In this document: piece after piece, positions 23,671 to 31,713 of the stretch
Layout of the letters: each line of letters starts with the position of its first letter
How positions within the stretch are numbered: the stretch's first letter is position 1
Made by a program: the position numbers and the translations under genes
The notes under the pieces: generated by a model
The model's database searches: none
Seen by the model: the letters and a program-made list of their open reading frames with translations, nothing else
What the model was told of the DNA's origin: nothing
DNA from: Mycobacterium sp.
GTDB lineage: Bacteria; Actinomycetota; Actinomycetes; Mycobacteriales; Mycobacteriaceae
DNA length: 51,813 nucleotides
NCBI GenBank assembly: GCA_025965895.1
Contig: JAOPWC010000168.1
Coordinates: 1-51,813 of the forward strand
Reading direction: 5' to 3'

Positions 23671-24987
23671 ATGATTGGAAGCGAAGCCGAGGTCACCGCC
23701 GCGGGCGTCGGACTGCGACGATCTGCTGGTGAGGCGACCGGTGCATTGGTTCGTCCGCTCGGGGCTTTCGAGCGGCTGTATCAACTGCGCCAGCAGAAAA
23801 GCACGATGCACTTCTGCATGGTGGCCGAGCTCGCCGACGACATCGATCCGTTCATGCTCGCTGCCGCGCTACGCGCCGTTCAGCAACGCCACCCGCTGCT
23901 GGAGGTGCACGTCGAGGATGACCCGCAGAACGGGCTCGGGTTTTACCGCCCGGCGTATGTGCCGCCGATCCCAATCACCGTCATGGACGCGGAGACTGGG
24001 CGCAGCTGGTGCGATTGCGTCGCCGCAGAGTTGACCCGGCCCTTTGACACCTCGTGCGCACCGATCACCCGGGTGGTGCTGCTGCGCTCGGGGCCCAGCA
24101 CCCCTGCGGCCATTGTGCTCACCGTCGATCCCGTCATTGTCGACGGGCCTTCCGCCGGATACATCCTGCGGGATCTGTTCTCCGCCCTCAACGGCCGGGA
24201 ACTGGAGGCGCTTCCGACGCCGCCGACGCAGGAGGAACTGATCGGTGTCCTGCGCGACGGGCAACCGGTCGGTCAGCCACAAACCGCGCAGCGGAACTGG
24301 CTTTCCAGGAGGTCTACGATTCGGCCCTTCAACGGCGCGGCGCCGCATATCTGCGCGGTCAGCGTCGATAGGGATCTGACTCGGCGGCTGGTCGCCCGTG
24401 CTCGCGCTGAGCGCACCACCGTCCACGCGGCACTCGTCTCGGCGATGACCCGGGTGATCATCGAGTCAGGCCGCAGCGAGTTCGTCCGAATGCTGACCCC
24501 GATCGACGTCCGGAGTCATATCGGCGTGGACGACGACGTGTGCTTGTACTTCACCGCGACGCGGACCGCGTTTAATCGCGAGCAGCTCACCAACCCGTGG
24601 GACATGGCCCGCACGGTCGGTGACCAGCTGGTGGCTGCCCGGTCGCTACCCGCGCTGCTGGCGGCGTCGGCTGCCACCGAGCAGTTCATTCCCGTCGACG
24701 CCACCAGCCAGGACGCCGAGGACTTCATGGTTGGAGGGCTCAGCTTCGACGCCGGAGCATCCAACCTGCGTGTCGTGGACATGGGTGCACCCGGGGCGGT
24801 GCGACCTCTGGCCATCTGGGGACCGGCGGTCCTGGTCCAGTCCCAAGGCGAATTGAATACCGGCATCAGCACCTTCAACGGTCAACTCCGCATGGTCACC
24901 GCCAGCCACCACCCGCTCCGAGGCTACCTTCACTGCGTCCGCGATGTGCTCGACGGCGCCTGCTCAACGCGCCAGGCGACCCGCTAA
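23671..24987 (+). CDS. PapA/condensation-domain-like acyltransferase homologue with degenerate active site
   Basis: A protein of 438 residues. Its two-lobed CoA-dependent acyltransferase fold is suggested by LGAFERLYQLRQQKSTMHF at the start, LAAALRAVQQRHPLLEVHV at about 63-81, and a C-terminal lobe with STFNGQLRMVTASHHP. The HHxxxDG motif that holds the catalytic histidine should lie at 153-159 but reads DPVIVDG, so both histidines are gone while DG remains. It is therefore unlikely to be a standard acyltransferase and may bind a ligand or act as a partner. RBS GGAGG lies before ATG 23671. The substrate of the family (lipid or peptidyl) cannot be fixed. Confidence 0.7.
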   Translation: MIGSEAEVTAAGVGLRRSAGEATGALVRPLGAFERLYQLRQQKSTMHFCMVAELADDIDPFMLAAALRAVQQRHPLLEVHVEDDPQNGLGFYRPAYVPPIPITVMDAETGRSWCDCVAAELTRPFDTSCAPITRVVLLRSGPSTPAAIVLTVDPVIVDGPSAGYILRDLFSALNGRELEALPTPPTQEELIGVLRDGQPVGQPQTAQRNWLSRRSTIRPFNGAAPHICAVSVDRDLTRRLVARARAERTTVHAALVSAMTRVIIESGRSEFVRMLTPIDVRSHIGVDDDVCLYFTATRTAFNREQLTNPWDMARTVGDQLVAARSLPALLAASAATEQFIPVDATSQDAEDFMVGGLSFDAGASNLRVVDMGAPGAVRPLAIWGPAVLVQSQGELNTGISTFNGQLRMVTASHHPLRGYLHCVRDVLDGACSTRQATR

Positions 24988-25115
24988 ATGGATGCGAGAG
25001 ACCACAAGACGGTGCCGCCGACTCGATTTAGGCGGGCGCCACCGATACGCCGAAACGAGAAGAGGACATGAACCCCGACCGATTCGTTGTTAAAGCGGAA
25101 GGACCCCGATAGCCC

Positions 25116-25982
25116 ATGACTCAGAGCACCACATCCGATACCCGTTCGACAGTTCGCCGGCGATTGTTCCCCGACCACCCACGTCATCGTTCGCGACGCG
25201 GGCCGCTGGCGGTGAAGGTACCCGAGATCACCGCCTCGTTTTGGGTACTCAAGCTGCTCACCACCGCCACCGGCGAGGCGGCATCGGATTACCTGCTGAA
25301 CACCATCGGCCTGGTGGGACTGGGCCTCGGCGTGCTGGGCTTCGCGCTCACGCTATGGCTGCAGTTTCGGACCCGACGCTACACCCCGGTGGCCTACTGG
25401 GCGACGGTGATGATGGTCGCCGTCTGCGGCACCATGGCCGCCGACGTCATCCACCGCCAGCTGGGCGTGTCGTTCGCAGTGTGCACCCTGTTCTGGTCGG
25501 TTGCGGTCGCCGTGGTGTTCTGGTCCTGGCATCGCGCCGAGGGCACCCTGTCGGTACACAGCATCACCAGTACACGCCGCGAAGTTCTCTACTGGCTGGC
25601 GGTGTCGTTCACCTTCACGCTGGGAACGGCCGCGGGTGACCTGACCGCCAGCCAGCTGCATTTCGGATTCGTGGGGTCGATGGTGTTCTTCGCGGTCGTG
25701 ATGGCCGTTCCGGCGCTGGGCTACTGGCGCTTTGGCCTCAACAGCGTCGTCGCCTTCTGGTGGGCCTACATCCTGACCCGACCGTTGGGTGCCTCCATCG
25801 CGGACTGGTGCAGTAAACCCGCCGCGCGCGGGGGGCTGGGCTACGGCGACGGCACCGTCGCCGCCGTTCTGGTCGGGCTGAGCGCCATTCTGCTCACCTA
25901 CCTCGCCGTGCGACGCCGCGAACTACCGAGCACCACACCTTCGCAAGCGCCGCCAGACATGCTGCCCGCCCCAGCCGATTAA
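25116..25982 (+). CDS. COG4705-type integral membrane protein
   Basis: A protein of 288 residues. After a basic N-terminus it reads KVPEITASFWVLKLLTTATG then EAASDYLL, the hallmark of the COG4705 family, and a second related unit, FTLGTAAGDLTASQ. About seven or eight membrane segments follow, ending in a short proline-rich tail. Conserved acidic and histidine residues between segments (ADVIHRQ, GDLTASQLHF) could coordinate a metal or protons. Function not known. Start ATG 25116; the 128-bp gap before it holds no element that I recognised. Confidence 0.85.
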   Translation: MTQSTTSDTRSTVRRRLFPDHPRHRSRRGPLAVKVPEITASFWVLKLLTTATGEAASDYLLNTIGLVGLGLGVLGFALTLWLQFRTRRYTPVAYWATVMMVAVCGTMAADVIHRQLGVSFAVCTLFWSVAVAVVFWSWHRAEGTLSVHSITSTRREVLYWLAVSFTFTLGTAAGDLTASQLHFGFVGSMVFFAVVMAVPALGYWRFGLNSVVAFWWAYILTRPLGASIADWCSKPAARGGLGYGDGTVAAVLVGLSAILLTYLAVRRRELPSTTPSQAPPDMLPAPAD

Positions 25983-26076
25983 CGCGAACGCAGTCCAGCT
26001 GGCAGGCATTTCACGATCGACCCACCGTGGTCGGCCCAGTCCTCACCTATCCGATATCGAAAAGAAAGGTTTCGTC

Positions 26077-26319
26077 ATGCGAATCGGGTTGAAGTTCATC
26101 ACTCCAGTGTTGGCGGCCGGCGCCGCTGCGGTAGTTCTTGCTGCGGCACCCACCGCCGGTGCGGATACCCAGCAACAGGGTCCCGCAGATCAGCGGAACT
26201 GCGTCTCGTCGGTCAGCTCGACCATATGTCAAAAGCCGGGCGACGCCGAGATCAACAGCTCCATTCCCGCCCCCTACCCCGGCGTCTACGGCATCTACGG
26301 CCCCTTCTGGGCCGGCTAG
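26077..26319 (+). CDS. Small secreted protein with STIC motif
   Basis: A protein of 80 residues. Signal peptide MRIGLKFITPVLAAGAAAVV then LAAAPTAGAD with likely cleavage after AGA. The mature part has CVSSVSSTICQKPGDAEIN with two cysteines, then a tail rich in Pro, Tyr and Gly ending in GPFWAG. It is a paralogue of the 21956-21696 protein. AAGAAAGG precedes ATG 26077. Unlike its relatives, I saw no leader element upstream. Probably exported through Sec; role unknown. Confidence 0.82.
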   Translation: MRIGLKFITPVLAAGAAAVVLAAAPTAGADTQQQGPADQRNCVSSVSSTICQKPGDAEINSSIPAPYPGVYGIYGPFWAG

Positions 26320-26675
26320 ATCACTGTCGGCGCAGTTGTGGAAGAACGGCCCCCCGTGTAGACACCCCGGATTTGCAGACAGGCTTGGGTGAATCTCACC
26401 CGACGACCTGAAGGTCCGATTAGCTGCAGATGGCTTCGTGGCGATGCCACCTTGACCTACTGCCACCAAACCTGCACCGTAAGATGGGGCCAAGTCGCCA
26501 TGTTGGTGGACGACGGTCAACTGAAAGTCCAGGGAATACAGGACGTTCGGGTTGCGGACGGGTCGCTCACCCGACTGAGGTTGAGGCTCGCGGCCGCCAA
26601 GTCCACGGCAGCATGAACGCAACCCTTCGGTGGTAGCCCGCGCAGGACGCGTTGGCGATGAAATGTTCATCGGAG
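26320..26675 (+). other. Intergenic stretch, no gene recognised
   Basis: A frame at 26389-26616 (75 codons) has no clear ribosome site and resembles nothing known. The converging garA-like gene stops at 26676. Confidence 0.45.
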
Positions 26676-27149
26676 CTACCCGGTCACGCTGTCAGTGGCT
26701 CCGGTTGTGGGGCCTGTCAGGAACACCAGTCGAAACTTGCCGATCTGCACCTCGTCGCCGTCGGCCAGCACAGCCGACTCCACGGGTTCACGGTTGAGGT
26801 AAGTGCCGTTGAGGCTGCCAACGTCGACAACCTGGAATTCGCCGCTCTCGCAGTGGAACTGGGCATGTCGGCGGCTCACCGTGATGTCGTCGAGGAAGAT
26901 ATCGCTGTTGGGGTGACGACCGGCCGTCGTGGTGGCCCGGTCGAGCAAGAACCGGGACCCTGCGTTGGGGCCGCGCTTCACCACCAGCAACGCCGAGCCC
27001 TGCGGCAGGCCCTCCACACCGAAAAGCTGGCCCTCGGCGACGCCGGCGGCAGCTGCAGCGTCTTGCTCGTTGATGGAGTCGGCACGAAATGCCGATGTCC
27101 TCTCCCCGGTGAGGTCCTCAGGCTGTCGGTCATTGTCGTTATCGGTCAT
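26676..27149 (-). CDS. GarA-type FHA-domain protein (probable paralogue)
   Basis: A protein of 157 residues, near the 162 of M. tuberculosis GarA (Rv1827). The FHA domain spans about 50-150: GLPQGSALLVVKRGPNAGSR, then AGRHPNSDIFLDDITVSRRH and VVDVGSLNGTYLNREPV, with the phosphothreonine-binding Arg, Ser and Asn in place. GarA switches between FHA partners (TCA-cycle and glutamate enzymes) when its N-terminal ETTS motif is phosphorylated. Here the motif is ERTS: the PknG-site threonine (T21 in GarA) is arginine, while the PknB-site threonine is kept as T18. It follows a thioesterase gene by 41 bp in the same direction with AAGGAG upstream. It is probably a second GarA copy, which needs the rest of the genome to confirm. 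Confidence 0.88.
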   Translation of the reverse strand: MTDNDNDRQPEDLTGERTSAFRADSINEQDAAAAAGVAEGQLFGVEGLPQGSALLVVKRGPNAGSRFLLDRATTTAGRHPNSDIFLDDITVSRRHAQFHCESGEFQVVDVGSLNGTYLNREPVESAVLADGDEVQIGKFRLVFLTGPTTGATDSVTG

Positions 27150-27190
27150 CGGTTGCTCCTTCCCGGCTGCTCTGGCGGCGTCAAACTCGC

Positions 27191-28021
27191 TCAGTCCGAT
27201 GCCGTGGGCTCGATCGGTGCGCGCGGCGGGAGGGCGAAGATCGAGGCAATGGCTTTGGTTTGGTCGCCGGCGACATAAGTGAGCGTCCTCACGACGCGGT
27301 CGGCCAGTTCAGGGCCGAACCTGTCGGTGGAACCGGCCGGATGGGCGTGCACGAGGATCTCCAGCTTGTCGCCGAGCGCGACCGGTGTCTCATGCTCGAG
27401 GGTCACACGCAGCGGCGAGCCGAGTAGCTCGGGACAGGTCGACAGGAAATCCTCGACGACGCTCCAGTAGACAGCGTTGTTCATGTGGTCGAACAGATCA
27501 ATGTCGGTGAACCGCACCGGGTATTCGTAGATCTGGTCGGCGTCCTGTCGGCCGCCCGCCGAGAGGTGGGACGTCCACCGCAGCCGATGCACGTCGGTGG
27601 TGCGCCGAAGCTCGTCGAGAAGGTCGTCGCTGATGCGTGCGGGCATCCCGGTGTCGCGATTGATGTTGATCCAGAACGCCTCGGACTCGATCAGCCCGCC
27701 GTTGGCGCCGTCGATACGCACCCGGATTTCGCACCACCGGTTCGAGGTGCCCGAACACCAGCGGCGCAGCCGCAGCATGTCCTGAAATTCGATCGGTCGG
27801 AGCAGATCGATCATGGTGCGGCGCACGACCCCGACCGGGTGCGTTTTATCGAAGCCCAGTGCATGCACGTGGTCTTGGCCGATGTCTTGGATGTGGCGCG
27901 CCACGGAATCCAGCCGCAGCCGGCCCGTACGGTCGATATCGCCCACCCGCAGCGGCCAGGTGCGCTCAAACACCGCGGTGTGCCCGACGGGAACGGGCAT
28001 CAAAGTTTTGTCCAACGTCAT
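27191..28021 (-). CDS. Acyl-ACP thioesterase family protein (Rv2001-like)
   Basis: A protein of 276 residues from ATG 28019-28021 (MTLDKTLMPVPVGH). Two hotdog modules: WPLRVGDIDRTGRLRLDSVA and later YPVRFTDIDLFDHMNNAVYW, which carries the Asp and His-Asn-Asn active-site pattern of FatA-type thioesterases. From memory the sequence is very close to M. tuberculosis Rv2001 throughout. It would release fatty acids from ACP, or a related acyl carrier, in the cytosol. It forms an operon with the GarA-like gene downstream, an unusual pairing of lipid and TCA-signalling functions. The open frame extends about 90 codons upstream without gene-like features. Confidence 0.93.
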   Translation of the reverse strand: MTLDKTLMPVPVGHTAVFERTWPLRVGDIDRTGRLRLDSVARHIQDIGQDHVHALGFDKTHPVGVVRRTMIDLLRPIEFQDMLRLRRWCSGTSNRWCEIRVRIDGANGGLIESEAFWININRDTGMPARISDDLLDELRRTTDVHRLRWTSHLSAGGRQDADQIYEYPVRFTDIDLFDHMNNAVYWSVVEDFLSTCPELLGSPLRVTLEHETPVALGDKLEILVHAHPAGSTDRFGPELADRVVRTLTYVAGDQTKAIASIFALPPRAPIEPTASD

Positions 28022-29083
28022 CAGGCTGGGCTTGCCATGATCGGAACCTCTTCTGGGGCACGCTTCCAGGGATGCACACACCGCCGCACCCGGTGACGGC
28101 CTCACAAACCTTTTGGGTGGGTCACCAGTAGCGCAGCGGCCTTCCATGGATAAGTCTATCGATCGGGTGGACGGCGTGTGGGCCGCATCGAGCAGACGCT
28201 GACGATCCGATGCGCTATTCGGGGGAATTGTGCTCGCAGCCGGACACGATTTGGGTCCGCACGTTTCGAGCAAGGCGGCCGGCCAGGCGGCGCCCAACGT
28301 GGCGACCGCAGCGGGGCAGCAGCTGGGGGGGTGCGGCCCGATTTCCCGGCCGTTGGCGATTGGGACGGTGCCGGTGCGCGTCCGCGTAGCCCTACATCGC
28401 GATCAGCACGATCTCAGGCGCTTGCACCCGGCTCGCTCGATTCGGACCAAGTGCAAACCTGGAGGGACGGCCATATCACAGCTACCTGCCGTGTTGCTCC
28501 GCGGCGACGGGAGCGACCCCAGGCACGTCAAGGCCGTCGACGAGGTGCGTAGCAAGAGACGTGCCCCCGCAGCCGTTGAACGTTCAACCACGGTATCTCG
28601 TTCAACTGGGCAGGGCGCCCATACCCAACGGGCCAACACGTCCCCGCCCTGAAGGAGCAGATCCCAGACGATGAAACCGGTTTCAGGTCTCGCGGTCCTG
28701 GTCGCCCTCGGCGCCACGCTGGCCGCCCGCAGCATAATCAACGCCTATCTCTACGTCTACGGCTATCCACACATCATCCGGTCGCGACGGCATTCCTTTG
28801 GCAGCCACCGTTTTTGTTTGCTCGCCGTGCTGCTCCCCATTCGGTGGGAACGTGACCGCGGCTTCCCAGCGTTCGGACCCGGTAGCGCGCGAGCATCCTT
28901 CGCTGCAGCGATTCCACCAGGCCAAGTGTCGTCGGAATCGACTCCGTGGGCTACCGCGGACCGAGTTGCCCGGGCCCCGTCGCCAGGATGAGTTCCCCGG
29001 GTTCCCCTGGGGACTACGTGAAGGGCCCGAAGCCCGGCCGGTTGCCGCTCATGCGATTTCACTAATCAGCGGGGCTTTGTGTC
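28022..29083. other. Long gene-poor stretch with a perfect palindrome
   Basis: Over 1 kb with no gene I recognise. A perfect 14-bp palindrome, GTTGAACGTTCAAC, lies at 28575-28588, with a further GTTCAAC at about 28600; it looks like a regulator site. The only frame with a ribosome site is 28671-28991. A second palindrome, TGTCTTAAGACA, lies at 29080-29091 over the TetR stop. Confidence 0.5.
28671..28991 (+). CDS. Doubtful small ORF with hydrophobic N-terminus
   Basis: A frame of 106 codons from ATG 28671, preceded by AAGGAG. It opens MKPVSGLAVLVALGATLAAR, like a membrane anchor, then NAYLYVYGYPHIIRSRRHS, after which the composition becomes shadow-like. It may be the start of a gene lost by frameshift. 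The palindrome at 28575 lies about 80 bp upstream, where an operator would be. No family recognised. Confidence 0.3.
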   Translation: MKPVSGLAVLVALGATLAARSIINAYLYVYGYPHIIRSRRHSFGSHRFCLLAVLLPIRWERDRGFPAFGPGSARASFAAAIPPGQVSSESTPWATADRVARAPSPG

Positions 29084-29638
29084 TTAAGACAAGAGCCGTT
29101 TGGTGGCGCGCTCCAGTACTTCCTTGCGGCTGTGTTTGAAGTGATCGGCGGCGATGAAGTGGTTGCCGATGGCCAATGAGAAGGCCAGCATGCTGCGGGC
29201 CTCGACGTCGTCGGGATCGGTACAGAAGGTACTGATCAGGGATCGCAGGTATTCCATCCGCCGATTGTCGACGCGTCGCAGGCGCTTGGCGACGGATTTA
29301 TCACGCCGGGCCCACTCCCGGACGGAGAGATCAATCGGCAGTATCTCTTTGGAGAACGTGAGCATGCCGCCCCGCCAGACCTTGTCGCGGGGGTCGCCGC
29401 CCTCGCTCTCGACGCGCTCGATGGCCTCGTCAGTACTTCTGCGTTCCCATGTGTCCAGCATCTCTTCCAGGAACGCCCGCCGGTCCTGGAAGTGCCAGTA
29501 GAAGCCGCCCCGGGTGACACCGAGTTCTTGGGCGAGCACATCGATCCGCACCGCCTCCGGGCCGCCGGCAGCCAGGGCGCGCAACCCCGCGTCGATCCAG
29601 GTGCTACGGGGGGTGCGGGTCAGGGCGGGCATCGCCAC
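29084..29638 (-). CDS. TetR-family regulator, divergent from a leaderless gene
   Basis: A protein of 184 residues. Helix-turn-helix at about 10-55 (TWIDAGLRALAAGGPEAVRI, then ELGVTRGGFYWHFQDRRAFL). The ligand-binding domain has no clear ligand. The 63-bp intergenic region to the plus-strand gene at 29702 holds a perfect inverted repeat, the probable operator, over that gene's promoter. So this is likely a repressor of the divergent gene and maybe of itself. Confidence 0.93.
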   Translation of the reverse strand: MAMPALTRTPRSTWIDAGLRALAAGGPEAVRIDVLAQELGVTRGGFYWHFQDRRAFLEEMLDTWERRSTDEAIERVESEGGDPRDKVWRGGMLTFSKEILPIDLSVREWARRDKSVAKRLRRVDNRRMEYLRSLISTFCTDPDDVEARSMLAFSLAIGNHFIAADHFKHSRKEVLERATKRLLS

Positions 29639-29661
29639 TGCGTATCACGTCCGGCGAGGTC

Positions 29662-29691
29662 TTGACAAAGCGTCGGCATCGTCCATACAGT
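29662..29691 (+). promoter_or_regulatory. Strong promoter for the 29702 gene
   Basis: TTGACA at 29662-29667 and TACAGT at 29686-29691 with an 18-bp spacer. Transcription would start at about 29698-29702, at the ATG, giving a leaderless or nearly leaderless mRNA, common in mycobacteria. Confidence 0.65.
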
Positions 29692-29705
29692 ACTGCACTG
29701 TATGG
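29683..29705. promoter_or_regulatory. TetR operator: perfect inverted repeat
   Basis: CCATACAGT, 5-bp spacer, ACTGTATGG. It covers the -10 box and start site of the plus-strand promoter and the start codon of the 29702 gene, so bound repressor would block RNA polymerase. Confidence 0.72.
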
Positions 29706-30199
29706 ATGACTCGGATCGCCGGCTCCCCGGTGCCGCACCTCGGGTGCGCCAAGTCGCGGTTCCGCCGGCGGCCCGAGCGCTCAGCACGCTTGCCCGCATC
29801 GACTACGCGGACACATTCGTTCTGGACACCGGGCCCGATGATCGGACACCTGAGGAATGGGCTCGAGCGATCCTGGAGGGCGCCCCCGTGACCGTTCGAA
29901 CCAAGCTGCTGTTGGGGTGGTCGGCGATCGGCCTGAAACTTGTTGACGACCGCTCCGGCCGATCGGTGCTGGGTTGGGCGGTGCGCAGCAGCAGCCCCGA
30001 GTTCGTGCTGCTTGGCGCCGACTCGCGCATCGGGATGCCGGGCGAGCTGCTCTTCAAGAGCGGACACGCACTGCAGTTCGCCACCTTCGTGCAGCAGGAC
30101 AATCTCGTAGCGCGCGCAGTGTGGGCGGCAACTGAGCCAGCCCACGTGCGAGTCGTGCGCCAAGTTCTTGAGCAGGCGGGCCGCCGTATATTGCCGTGA
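29702..30199 (+). CDS. DUF2867-like conserved protein under TetR control
   Basis: A protein of 165 residues. Segments ALSTLARIDYADTFVLDTG and GWAVRSSSPEFVLLGADS fit small mycobacterial proteins annotated as DUF2867-like, a single alpha/beta domain. No signal peptide or membrane segment, so cytosolic. Translation begins at ATG 29702 inside the operator half-site, with no room for a ribosome site, which supports leaderless expression. It may bind or act on the ligand sensed by the divergent TetR. The family call is tentative. Confidence 0.75.
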   Translation: MDDSDRRLPGAAPRVRQVAVPPAARALSTLARIDYADTFVLDTGPDDRTPEEWARAILEGAPVTVRTKLLLGWSAIGLKLVDDRSGRSVLGWAVRSSSPEFVLLGADSRIGMPGELLFKSGHALQFATFVQQDNLVARAVWAATEPAHVRVVRQVLEQAGRRILP

Positions 30200-30415
30200 G
30201 TCCTGTCGACAGATGTGTGCCGGCCGTGGCCTGGTGAGTGCAGGCTGATCAGCTGGGCGGTTTAGACAGCCGCCGCGTGAGCGTGACAAACGCCGCGGGC
30301 CAGCCATCCGGCCGGTTTGGGGAACAAACGCGCTACGCCGACACCGCGAGGAACCTACGCTAACCCTCAAGACGATGAGCAGCAGAGAAGCTGTTCCAAA
30401 GCGGAGGGGCGGACA

Positions 30416-30790
30416 TTGAAACTCGTGGTTGCACTCGCGTTGGCTTGCGGATTCACTGCCGCACCGTTGCTAGCCGCCGCCGATGCATCAGGGGCGCCGT
30501 CGTGCGACTCGCCGGCGTGCGTCCCGTATGTTGCTCGGAACGTTGCGCAGGGCACGCCTTGTATTGCCCGTACCCGATACGTTTTCGGCGTGGACTCGTC
30601 GTCGGGCAGCACGTTGCTCTGCGATGCCAAGGGCCAATGGATACAGTCCAAGCCCTTGATCGGCCTGCGGCTCTTAGGGAATCCCTGCTATGGGAGCGCG
30701 GGTGCGGCTCAGTCACCCGATGGCCTGCCGTTGGCCTGCCGGGGCCCGGACTGGACGGCTAATTTCACCGACATCTACTACATCGACTGA
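30416..30790 (+). CDS. Small secreted cysteine-rich protein
   Basis: A protein of 124 residues from TTG 30416 with GGAGGGG upstream. Signal peptide LKLVVALALACGFTAAPLLA with cleavage near AAADA. The mature part has six cysteines in the pattern CDSPAC, TPC, LLC, NPC, LAC, suggesting three disulfides, and ends in FTDIYYID. The mid-part (YVFGVDSSSGSTLLCDAKGQ then W) resembles secreted mycobacterial proteins that carry a short sugar- or peptide-binding-like fold; no name is safe. A longer in-frame start at 30317 would place a charged tail before the signal peptide and is rejected. Confidence 0.7.
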   Translation: MKLVVALALACGFTAAPLLAAADASGAPSCDSPACVPYVARNVAQGTPCIARTRYVFGVDSSSGSTLLCDAKGQWIQSKPLIGLRLLGNPCYGSAGAAQSPDGLPLACRGPDWTANFTDIYYID

Positions 30791-30805
30791 GCTGACGGTA
30801 TTTCG

Positions 30806-30886
30806 TCACCGCGATTCCAGCAGCACCGCCACAGACAAGGCGAACAAGCTAGAGCACGCCACCATCAACACCGCAGTCGCCATCAT
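30806..30886 (-). CDS. Tiny single-span membrane protein
   Basis: A 26-codon minus-strand frame, MMATAVLMVACSSLFALSVA then VLLESR, with stop TGA at 30806-30808. GTGGAGG ends just before the double ATG, and a 6-bp hairpin (TCTCCG, TTT, CGGAGA) lies 16 bp upstream. The peptide is one ideal membrane helix with a charged C-terminus. Length and ribosome site resemble known bacterial small membrane proteins that tune transporters or kinases; no family recognised. Confidence 0.45.
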   Translation of the reverse strand: MMATAVLMVACSSLFALSVAVLLESR

Positions 30887-30947
30887 TCCTCCACCCCTGT
30901 AGTTCTCCGTTTCGGAGAGACCCGGCCCCTGGGCGGCGTGAATATGC

Positions 30948-31418
30948 TCAAGACCGCTGCGGTTGTCCCGCTGTCTCTGGGTTGCGTTCGCGTGTCAGCG
31001 TTCTCACGCGTCCCAGCGACAAGGGGCTTACCGGTCCGGTGGGTGCTTTAAACCTCACCCCGGAATGTTCCGCGTCATGAATACGAGGCACGGCAGCGTT
31101 CGCCATCGCGCGGAGCACTGGCGGCGCCATTCCGCGCCTGGTTGCCCGGAGCCCGCGCCGGCGAAGGGGGGCGCGCCGGCGCGGGCCGTCTCGGTGGGCG
31201 ATTCGCCATTGACGCGGCCACTCGCGCGGCCGTTGGCCGTGACCAGTGTCCGTTCGTGCCGGAATGACGACCGCGGGCGTCGCTGCGCTGACTGCGTGCT
31301 CGGCCCCAGGAGTGGCGGTGGGAAGGGTAAGACGAGTCGTCGGGAATGCGCGGGCGCCGGACGCTGCCGCGGCAGCGCCCGCCACCACTGCCGATGTCAC
31401 GTTCAGACTGATCTGCAC
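30948..31418 (-). pseudogene. Decayed small secreted protein gene
   Basis: From GTG 31416-31418 the frame reads VQISLNVTSAVVAGAAAAAS, a signal peptide of the same type as MRIRLKCIAPALV and MRIGLKFITPVLA. After ALA-like residues it turns into arginine-rich, shadow-like sequence for 120 codons, so a frameshift soon after the signal peptide is likely. Copy D of the leader element lies about 60 nt upstream, as in the intact members. Confidence 0.5.
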
Positions 31419-31478
31419 GGTGGCGGCCCTCTCGATGTTTCCTATCGCCGATTGATTCCAGAATCGCGCTACAGCTAA

Positions 31479-31552
31479 CCTATGTCGTTACTGCTGCCAC
31501 CCATCCTGGTTTGCCCCTACCTGGAATCCAGGCCTACCCGCCAACGCCCAAC
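31479..31552 (-). promoter_or_regulatory. Copy D of the leader element
   Basis: Minus-strand reading GTTGGGCGTTGGCGGGTAGG, CTGGATTCCAGGTAGGGG, then GATGGGTGGC and AGCAGTAACGACATAGG. Aligns with copy A over 74 nt without gaps. It ends 60 nt before the decayed secreted-protein gene. Confidence 0.55.
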
Positions 31553-31713
31553 GAAAACAGCGATGGCGCCGAAGAAGGCATTTGAACTGCATGTTTGTAA
31601 GTATAAGTCGTGCCCGCTTCCGACCCGGCGAGCACATAGCACGCCGAGCACACAACTACGATCGACACAGTACGAACGGCTCGTCACACGAATGTTGCGC
31701 TGACTAGCTAACT

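Noticed and set aside
28575..28588. LexA/SOS box
   Set aside because: The GAAC and GTTC arms are not separated by the four bases of the mycobacterial LexA site.
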